Assembly (NCBI GenBank): GCA_910578805.1
Contig: CAJTRS010000013.1
Coordinates: forward strand, 1-13,655
DNA from: an uncultured Muribaculaceae bacterium
GTDB taxonomy: Bacteria; Bacteroidota; Bacteroidia; Bacteroidales; Muribaculaceae
Length of the DNA stretch: 13,655 nt
Direction of reading: 5' to 3'
Of the stretch, positions 7,870 to 13,655 are shown piece by piece. The position numbers and the translations under genes were made by a program. The notes under the pieces are model-generated. The model did not search any database. It was not told where the DNA came from and saw nothing but the letters and a program-made list of their open reading frames with translations. Positions within the stretch are counted from its first letter, which is position 1; the number at the start of each line of letters is the position of its first letter.

Positions 7870-8493
7870 ATGAAGAATCTTAATATTGTACTGACACTAT
7901 TGTTATGCTGCATGCTGTGGAGCCCGGCGGCTGCCGGAGCGGAAACCGCCGCAGGAATTATAGATAAAACTGCAAAGAAAATAAGCGGCTCAGCTTCCAT
8001 AACCGCCTCGTATCATCTGACATCGCCCGGCGAGGGATCAGTGTCGGGCACTCTTACTTTGGCCGGCGACAATTTCCGAATGACCTCTCCCCGACTCATA
8101 ACCTGGTATGACGGCACCACACAATGGACCTACCTGGTCTCGGAAAATGAAGTAAACGTCAGCGAACCTACGGCCGATGAGCTTCAGCAGGTCAATCCGT
8201 TTGTAATCATCAACACCCTCCGAAACACGTACACCCCTTCTTTGCAGAAATCGTCCAACGGAGAAAAATGTATATCGCTTAAAGCAAAAAACTCCAAATC
8301 GGATATCGTATCGGCACTGCTCACGATAAACGCTGCGACATCGCTGCCCAAAAGCATAACCCTCAACATGTCGGACAACAGGAAAATAACGATCAGCCTT
8401 TCAAATGTAAGGACCGGAAAGAAACTGCCGGTGACCGCATTCCGTTTTGATCCTAAGAAATATCCCGGCGCCGAGATTATCGACCTGAGATAA
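7870..8493 (+). CDS. lolA: LolA-like outer-membrane lipoprotein carrier protein
   Basis: Periplasmic chaperone predicted to carry lipoproteins from the inner membrane to the outer membrane. The 207 residues begin with a Sec signal peptide: Lys2, a hydrophobic core at 4-17, and a likely signal peptidase I site after Ala24 (or Ala22). Cys13 and Cys14 sit inside the hydrophobic core without a proper lipobox, so I do not call it a lipoprotein. The mature part has the LolA pattern of alternating beta strands: a GSVSGTLTLAGDNFRM segment (55-70) followed by ITWYDGTTQWTYL and a polar NEVNVSEPT stretch, as in Bacteroidetes LolA. The name rests on family resemblance and on its place next to ftsK. Bacteroidetes LolA is divergent from the E. 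coli protein, and a clear LolB partner is generally lacking. trxB follows 52 bases downstream. Confidence 0.85.
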   Translation: MKNLNIVLTLLLCCMLWSPAAAGAETAAGIIDKTAKKISGSASITASYHLTSPGEGSVSGTLTLAGDNFRMTSPRLITWYDGTTQWTYLVSENEVNVSEPTADELQQVNPFVIINTLRNTYTPSLQKSSNGEKCISLKAKNSKSDIVSALLTINAATSLPKSITLNMSDNRKITISLSNVRTGKKLPVTAFRFDPKKYPGAEIIDLR

Positions 8494-8545
8494 CCCACCC
8501 AATCACTAACCGAAAAAAATTCAAGACACAAACAAAACTCACTCT

Positions 8546-9487
8546 ATGGACTCCATAAAAACCAAATGCCTCATAATAGGCTCAGGCCCCGCAGGATACA
8601 CGGCGGCATTATATACCTCACGCGCCAATATTTCACCTCTGCTCTATGAAGGTCACCAGCCCGGCGGACAGCTCACCATAACCACAGAAGTGGAAAACTT
8701 CCCTGGATACCCCGAAGGTACCACCGGCACAGAGTTGATGGAAGATATACGCAAACAGGCCATCAGGTTCGGGGCACAGGTGCGAGAAGGCATTATTACG
8801 GAAGTTGACTTCTCACAACGGCCGTTCAAAGCCGTGACCGACGGCGGCATAACCATCGCGGCCGAATCAGTGATCATATCCACCGGAGCTTCGGCAAAAT
8901 TCCTCGGACTGGCAGATGAACAGAAATACATGGGACTTGGAGTGTCGGCCTGCGCCACATGCGACGGATTTTTCTACCGTAAAAAGCGGGTGGCTGTAGT
9001 TGGCGGAGGTGACACAGCTTGTGAAGAAGCGCTGTATCTGAGCAATCTGGCCTCTGAAGTGTTCCTGATCGTACGCAAGGATTATCTGAGAGCATCAAAA
9101 GTCATGCAACAGCGCGTTCTTGACAAGCCCAACATAAAAGTGCTTTTCAACACCAACACGGCAGGCCTTTACGGTGAAGACTATCTGGAGGGCGCTCATC
9201 TGATCGAAAACATAGGCACACCCAAAGAACAGCACTTCGATCTGCCCATCGACGGATTCTTTCTCGCCATCGGCCATAAGCCAAACACCGACATATTCAG
9301 CAAATACATCGAACTTGACGAAAACGGCTACATAAAGACGATAGGCCAGTCAACGGCCACCAACGTGGAAGGAGTGTTTGCCGCAGGCGACGTGGCTGAT
9401 CCGCACTACCGCCAGGCCATAACCGCCGCCGGCAGCGGCTGCAAGGCTGCGCTTGACGTAGAGCGCTATTTAGCCGGCAACGCCTGA
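8546..9487 (+). CDS. trxB: Thioredoxin-disulfide reductase
   Basis: NADPH-dependent flavoenzyme that reduces thioredoxin in the cytoplasm. At 313 residues it is a low-molecular-weight, E. coli-type reductase. The FAD-binding GSGPAG is at 12-17, with the PGGQL motif near 41-45. The redox-active disulfide is CATC with Cys136 and Cys139. The NADPH-binding GGGDTA is at 153-158, followed by basic residues of the VRK type for the NADPH 2'-phosphate. The C-terminal FAD motif AAGD has its Asp at 282 and is followed by RQAITAAGSG. All catalytic features are present. It begins with the ATG 52 bases after the lolA-like gene. The transcript probably ends at the inverted repeat beginning 28 bases after the stop. 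Confidence 0.97.
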   Translation: MDSIKTKCLIIGSGPAGYTAALYTSRANISPLLYEGHQPGGQLTITTEVENFPGYPEGTTGTELMEDIRKQAIRFGAQVREGIITEVDFSQRPFKAVTDGGITIAAESVIISTGASAKFLGLADEQKYMGLGVSACATCDGFFYRKKRVAVVGGGDTACEEALYLSNLASEVFLIVRKDYLRASKVMQQRVLDKPNIKVLFNTNTAGLYGEDYLEGAHLIENIGTPKEQHFDLPIDGFFLAIGHKPNTDIFSKYIELDENGYIKTIGQSTATNVEGVFAAGDVADPHYRQAITAAGSGCKAALDVERYLAGNA

Positions 9488-9514
9488 GAGAAAAACTCCT
9501 TATAAAACCATCTG

Positions 9515-9567
9515 TCGTTCCGATATGAAAGAACTTGTATTTTTCAGCATATCGGAACGATATTTTG
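9515..9567 (+). terminator. Long inverted repeat; possible trxB terminator or operator
   Basis: TCGTTCCGATATG (9515-9527) is the exact reverse complement of CATATCGGAACGA (9548-9560). In RNA this makes a 13-bp stem with a 20-base loop, followed by the T-rich TATTTTG (9561-9567). It could end trxB transcripts. The stem is AT/GC-mixed, the loop is large and the T-tract is short. The downstream -7 element starts only 19 bases after it, so a protein-binding operator is a real alternative. Confidence 0.6.
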
Positions 9568-9578
9568 CATAAAATCCG

Positions 9579-9586
9579 TACCTTTG
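9579..9586 (+). promoter_or_regulatory. -7 promoter element for the receiver/ATP-grasp gene
   Basis: TACCTTTG matches TAnnTTTG exactly, 31 bases before the start codon at 9618. A TTTTG (9563-9567) is 11 bases upstream. The standard -33 position falls in the right arm of the inverted repeat, so hairpin formation or a repeat-binding protein could affect this promoter. Confidence 0.55.
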
Positions 9587-9617
9587 TTACATTGATAATA
9601 ATGTTGTCAACAAATCG

Positions 9618-12605
9618 ATGAACGAAGACGCTTTAAGCCAACTGTACCTTAAAGACACCGCGTTTCAGGACCTGATGCAGCGGCGCATATTCAACGTGCT
9701 TCTCGTAGCCTCGCCCTATGATGCTTTCATGATGGAGGAGGACGGACGCATTGAGGAGCAACTCTATTTTGAATATGTGGCCCTTAACCTCAGTTCTCCC
9801 CCGCGTGTGACTCAGGTATCCACTATCGACGAGGCCATTGAGAAACTCCGAGAGAAGCATTTCGGATTAGTAATCATGATGCCCGGCATGGAGATAAGCG
9901 ACACATTTTCCGGTGCGGGACGCATCAAGGAGTTGCGTCCCGCACTGCCCATAGTGGTGCTGACGCCGTTTTCCAAAGAGGTATCGCGCAGATTGGCTAA
10001 CGAAGACCTCTCATCGATAGACTACGTATTCAGCTGGTTGGGCAATGTCGATCTGTTGCTCGCCATCATAAAACTGCTTGAGGACAAACTCAACGCCGAC
10101 AAAGACATCAATGAAGTCGGCGTGCAGATGATTCTTGTGGTAGAGGACTCTGTGAGGTTTTACTCTTCGGTGCTTCCGCATATTTACAAGAACCTGCTGA
10201 AACAGTCGTTTGAATCCTCCACCGAGGCTCTCAACGAGCACGAACAGATGCTCCGTATGCGTGGACGCCCCAAGGTGATGCTCGCCCGTGATTACGAAGA
10301 AGCCATGGAGATATACGAGCGCTACGGAAACAATCTGCTCGGAGTCATAAGCGACGTGTCGTTCAAACGTCAGGGAAAGAAAGACCCGTCGGCAGGATTA
10401 CGTTTCACAAGGTTTCTGCGCGAGGACAATCCCTACCTGCCCATAATCATCGAATCCTCTGAAAGCGAAAACCGCACGGAAGCCGCACAACTCGGCTGCG
10501 TATTTCTTGACAAGAACTCCAAGAAACTTCCGGTGGATCTCAGTTCGGCCATCACACGGCAATTCAGTTTCGGCGATTTCGTGATGACCGATCCCGAGAC
10601 AGGCAACGAGATACGTCTCACTTCGCTGAAAGACCTTCAGTATCACATATTCGACATTCCGGCATCGGCACTACTTCACCACGCGTCGTCCAACGACATA
10701 TCCCGATGGCTCTATTCCCGTGCGCTGTTTCCCATAGCCGAAGTTATAAAAAGACACCGTTTCTACAGCCTTGAGGAGGTACCGGCGGTAAGAAAGCTGT
10801 TTTTTGACCTTATCGTCAAATACAGAAAGATGAAGAACCGCGGTGTGGTAGCCGTGTTCCGTAAAGACAGGTTTGACCACTACTCCAACTTTGCCCGCAT
10901 AGGTCAGGGATCACTCGGTGGAAAGGGACGCGGTCTGGCTTTTGTGGACCAGATCATAAAGCGCAACCCAATATGCGACAATTTCTATGGCGTAACCATA
11001 AGCATACCGCGCACGGTGGTGCTGTGTACCGACATATTCGATGAGTTCATGGCTTCCAATAACCTGTATCCGATAGCTTTGAGCGATGCCGATGATGCCA
11101 CAATACTGTCCCACTTCCTAAGGGCACGGTTGCCCGAACGCCTGATAGAGGACTTCTTCGCACTATTCGAGGTTGTTGACAAGCCGCTTGCCATACGCAG
11201 TTCGAGTCTGCTGGAAGACTCACATTACCAACCGTTTGCCGGCATCTATTCCACCTATATGATACCTCATCATGCCGACAGCTACAAAATGCTGGAAATG
11301 CTGAGCGATGCCATCAAAGGAGTGTATGCCTCGGTGTTCTACGCTGACAGCAAAGCTTATATGACAGCCACCAGCAACCTCATTGATCAGGAAAAAATGG
11401 CGGTCATTATTCAGGAAGTGGTGGGTCAGGAGGTTGACAACCTGTATTTTCCATCATTTTCAGGAGTGGGACGATCGCTCAATTACTATCCGCTCGGACG
11501 CGAAAAAGCCGAGGACGGAGTGGCTGAAGTGGCCGTAGGCCTCGGCAAATACATTGTTGATGGCGGTCTGAGCCTGCGATTCTCACCACGTCACCCCGAC
11601 TGCGCGTTGCAGACCTCGGAACTCTCGCTTGCCCTGCGTGACACCCAGACCCGAATGTACGCCCTCGACATGAGCAGCAATGGTAATTTCCGTGTTGATG
11701 ACGGCTTCAACATTGTCAGACGGTCAGTCCAGGACATAGCTCCGTCAGGACGTCTGAGATATATGGTATCGACCTACGATTTCCGTGACAACATACTCCG
11801 CGACAACGATTTCGGTGAAGGAAGGCGTGTAGTCACATTCAACAACATTCTCAAACACGATGCCTATCCCTTGGCTCCGGCAATAGACTTCATGCTCTCC
11901 ACCGGTCAGCGGGAAATGAACCGTCCGGTTGAGATAGAGTTTGCCGGTATGATCGAACACGGCTCTGAATCAAAGGGCAAGATATACTGGCTACAGATCA
12001 GGCCTATAGTCGATAGGAAAGATCAGGTTGACGAACACTTGCTGTCACTTACCGACGACAAACTCATACTGCGCTCCAACACCGCTTTGGGGCACGGGAC
12101 AATAGACAGCGTGAGAACCATAGTATATGTACGCCCCGAGAAATTTTCGGCATCGGACAATCCTGCCATCGCACGGGAGATCGAAAAGATAAACCGCGAC
12201 TTCACTTCCCGAGGCATATATTACATACTCATAGGCCCCGGCCGCTGGGGTTCGAGCGACACATCGTTAGGCATACCTGTCAAATGGCCTCAGATAGCCA
12301 ACGCACGACTCATTGTCGAATCGGCCATAGGCAATTACCGCATAGAACCGAGTCAAGGCACTCACTTTTTCCAGAACCTCACATCGTTCGGAGTGGGATA
12401 CTTCACCATCGATACAACAGCCCGGCAGGGATATTATGATGTGGATTATCTCAATTCACTTGAAGCGGAATACGAATCGGACCATGTGCGCATAGTAAGC
12501 CTGCCGGAACCCCTCGCCATAGGAATCGACGGGAAAAAAGGCCAGGGAGTGGTAGCAAAGCCTCAGACATCAACCTTATTGAATAATCAAGAGAATCAAC
12601 TATAA
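9618..12605 (+). CDS. Dual receiver-like / PPDK-type ATP-grasp domain protein (not a complete PEP synthase)
   Basis: Cytoplasmic 995-residue protein. A receiver-like domain spans about 24-155 and has MMPG (87-90) where the phospho-acceptor Asp would be, so it is a degenerate pseudo-receiver. A second receiver at about 171-315 looks complete: Glu176/Asp177, acceptor Asp246 in ISDVSF, Ser280/281 and Lys299. A helical region joins this to an N-terminal PPDK/PEP-synthase ATP-grasp domain: SLGGKGRGL (432-440, Lys436), AIRSSSLLED (525-534), then QPFAGIYST (538-546), and the closing WLQIRPI (791-797). A C-terminal segment (about 815-995) contains GPGRWGSSD (873-881). I find no swivel-domain phosphohistidine motif and no PEP/pyruvate-binding barrel, so it cannot run the PEP synthase reaction alone. 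Databases usually name such proteins PEP/pyruvate-binding. Its actual phospho-acceptor is unknown. It starts at the ATG behind the -7 element at 9579-9586, and the coiled-coil gene follows 5 bases after its stop. Confidence 0.88.
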   Translation: MNEDALSQLYLKDTAFQDLMQRRIFNVLLVASPYDAFMMEEDGRIEEQLYFEYVALNLSSPPRVTQVSTIDEAIEKLREKHFGLVIMMPGMEISDTFSGAGRIKELRPALPIVVLTPFSKEVSRRLANEDLSSIDYVFSWLGNVDLLLAIIKLLEDKLNADKDINEVGVQMILVVEDSVRFYSSVLPHIYKNLLKQSFESSTEALNEHEQMLRMRGRPKVMLARDYEEAMEIYERYGNNLLGVISDVSFKRQGKKDPSAGLRFTRFLREDNPYLPIIIESSESENRTEAAQLGCVFLDKNSKKLPVDLSSAITRQFSFGDFVMTDPETGNEIRLTSLKDLQYHIFDIPASALLHHASSNDISRWLYSRALFPIAEVIKRHRFYSLEEVPAVRKLFFDLIVKYRKMKNRGVVAVFRKDRFDHYSNFARIGQGSLGGKGRGLAFVDQIIKRNPICDNFYGVTISIPRTVVLCTDIFDEFMASNNLYPIALSDADDATILSHFLRARLPERLIEDFFALFEVVDKPLAIRSSSLLEDSHYQPFAGIYSTYMIPHHADSYKMLEMLSDAIKGVYASVFYADSKAYMTATSNLIDQEKMAVIIQEVVGQEVDNLYFPSFSGVGRSLNYYPLGREKAEDGVAEVAVGLGKYIVDGGLSLRFSPRHPDCALQTSELSLALRDTQTRMYALDMSSNGNFRVDDGFNIVRRSVQDIAPSGRLRYMVSTYDFRDNILRDNDFGEGRRVVTFNNILKHDAYPLAPAIDFMLSTGQREMNRPVEIEFAGMIEHGSESKGKIYWLQIRPIVDRKDQVDEHLLSLTDDKLILRSNTALGHGTIDSVRTIVYVRPEKFSASDNPAIAREIEKINRDFTSRGIYYILIGPGRWGSSDTSLGIPVKWPQIANARLIVESAIGNYRIEPSQGTHFFQNLTSFGVGYFTIDTTARQGYYDVDYLNSLEAEYESDHVRIVSLPEPLAIGIDGKKGQGVVAKPQTSTLLNNQENQL

Positions 12606-12610
12606 CAAAT

Positions 12611-13655
12611 ATGTCAATCATATCCTCTTTCAAGAAAGCTCTCGGATTTCCAGATGAATACGACGACGAATATATCGAAACACAGGAATCCGACTCAGAA
12701 TACACCCCCGACAACGTGACGGCGGCTTCCGGACCTGCCACAGAGACTCCTTCCGCGCAGACTGTGGACAAACCGGCAGACTCACAGAGCGACATATCTG
12801 GCCTGCCAGGCAACATATTCGATGCCGTCATCGAACTGTTCAATTCCATACAACCCGAATTTGTAAAACAATGCCTCTCTACCGAAGCCCAGCGCACATA
12901 CATCATAGGACATATCGACAACGGACTGCGTAAACGCATAGAGGACGAGATAACAGCAGCACGCGTGCGTGGCGAAAAGCAATGGGAAACAGAAAAAAAA
13001 CGGTTGGCGGCAGACCTTGACAAGATAAAAAACGAATACAACTCCCTGAAACAGCAGCGTGAGGAATTCCAGAGCGCGCAGTTGAGCGCGGCGCGCCAGA
13101 AACGTGCCCTCAACGAACGTATCCACGATCTTGAATCGAAAGTAAACAATCTCGAAGCGGAGAAGGAACAGTTCCAGCTCGAAAACCGCAGCATGCTCAA
13201 CAAGTTGCGCGTGGCCAACGTACGCAGCAACGGCAACACCGAAGCCGAAGCAGAGATACAGCGTTTATCCGAAGAGAACCTGACACTCCAGAATTCGGTC
13301 AACGACCTGACCGCCAAGCTCCAGGAATCGGAAACGACAGCCGAGAAACTCCGTGCCTCCATAACCGAAATTGAAACATCGAGCCGGTCACAGATCGAAG
13401 AGGAAAACGCCGCTTTTGCCGAAATAGAGGAACAACTCAAGCAATTCGAGATAATAAAGAAAAAGAAAGACGGCAAAATAACCGACCTTCAGGAAGCTCT
13501 GAAAAAAAACAATGCGGAAATTTCAGAAGTCAGATCATCAATAGCAAAGCGCGATATCACTATAGAAAATCTGCAAAAAGAAAACCAGTCGCTACGTAGC
13601 ACCATAGAAGCCAACCTTATAAGCCAGGCTGATGCGGAAAAAGAACTGAGAGCAG
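12611..13655 (+). CDS. Coiled-coil protein of unknown function (3' end beyond window)
   Basis: An open frame of 348 codons without a stop runs off the right edge, so the protein is partial. I do not recognise a named family. It begins with the amphipathic-looking MSIISSFKKALGF, then a very acidic, low-complexity stretch (about 14-64: DEYDDEYIE, then Ser/Thr/Pro/Ala). A compact, predicted-helical segment follows at 67-110 (GNIFDAVIELFNSI and onward). From about 112 to the end it is heptad-rich Glu/Lys/Gln/Leu coiled coil, with a probable break at about 200-215 (VRSNGNTEAE). There is no signal peptide or membrane span. The gene starts 5 bases after the receiver/ATP-grasp gene and surely shares its transcript. 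SMC-like or structural names would only reflect coiled-coil composition. A structural, scaffold or cytoskeletal partner is inference. The acidic N-terminus behind a short helix loosely recalls SepF, but no SepF domain is visible. Confidence 0.85.
   Translation, partial: MSIISSFKKALGFPDEYDDEYIETQESDSEYTPDNVTAASGPATETPSAQTVDKPADSQSDISGLPGNIFDAVIELFNSIQPEFVKQCLSTEAQRTYIIGHIDNGLRKRIEDEITAARVRGEKQWETEKKRLAADLDKIKNEYNSLKQQREEFQSAQLSAARQKRALNERIHDLESKVNNLEAEKEQFQLENRSMLNKLRVANVRSNGNTEAEAEIQRLSEENLTLQNSVNDLTAKLQESETTAEKLRASITEIETSSRSQIEEENAAFAEIEEQLKQFEIIKKKKDGKITDLQEALKKNNAEISEVRSSIAKRDITIENLQKENQSLRSTIEANLISQADAEKELRA

Noticed and set aside
7870..7929. Lipoprotein signal at Cys13/Cys14 of the LolA-like protein.
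   Set aside because: The cysteines are in the middle of the hydrophobic core, with no proper lipobox at the usual position. A signal peptidase I site after Ala24 fits better.
7859..9515. The shared word AACCATCTGTC before the lolA-like gene (7859-7869) and after trxB (9505-9515).
   Set aside because: Only 11 bases in two copies, not at matching distances from any feature. It is most likely chance.
12451..13476. A 341-codon open frame on the minus strand over the coiled-coil gene.
   Set aside because: It is antisense to an uninterrupted + strand coiled-coil frame. Its Ser/Arg/Phe-rich, low-complexity product is what the reverse complement of Glu/Lys/Gln-rich heptad codons gives. No promoter or family motif supports it.

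Overview
The window reads as a chromosomal housekeeping segment from a Bacteroidales bacterium, most likely a gut member near Muribaculaceae. The phylum call rests on four sites matching the Bacteroidetes -7 promoter element TAnnTTTG, the general absence of Shine-Dalgarno sequences, a LolA-like gene next to ftsK, and a Bacteroidales-type EF-P. The family-level guess comes only from overall protein and codon character and is inference. Every supported gene is on the + strand and spacing is tight. I see no tRNA, rRNA, CRISPR array, insertion sequence or phage gene, and no gene-free stretch longer than 300 bases.

Layout: (1) 108-2177, a promoter followed by a ptb-buk pair (phosphate acyltransferase and butyrate kinase), which turns an acyl-CoA into acid plus ATP. 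(2) 2262-2926, efp (elongation factor P) with its own -7 element and a strong intrinsic terminator. (3) 2960-3538, a small uracil/hypoxanthine-DNA glycosylase-superfamily protein. (4) 3639-9487, a run of DedA membrane protein, rpe, ftsK, lolA-like and trxB, possibly transcribed together from a promoter before the DedA gene, with a weak internal promoter before lolA. (5) 9515-13655, a 13-bp perfect inverted repeat, a promoter, a 995-residue protein with two receiver-like domains fused to a PEP-synthase-type ATP-grasp domain, and five bases later a coiled-coil protein that runs off the end of the window.

Most genes are ordinary: energy-conserving acid formation, translation rescue at proline stretches, base-excision repair, pentose phosphate flux, chromosome segregation, lipoprotein transport and thiol redox. 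The candidate for an under-described system is the last pair. The large protein keeps the nucleotide-binding half of PEP synthase/PPDK. I find no phosphohistidine swivel domain and no PEP/pyruvate barrel, so it should not be a PEP synthase. Its first receiver has lost the phospho-acceptor Asp, while the second keeps a full acidic-pair/Asp/Ser/Lys set. Its tight linkage to a long coiled-coil protein suggests a phospho-signal-controlled, ATP-using module with a structural partner. That functional reading is inference. Related proteins exist in Bacteroidetes genomes, usually named only as PEP/pyruvate-binding domain proteins.
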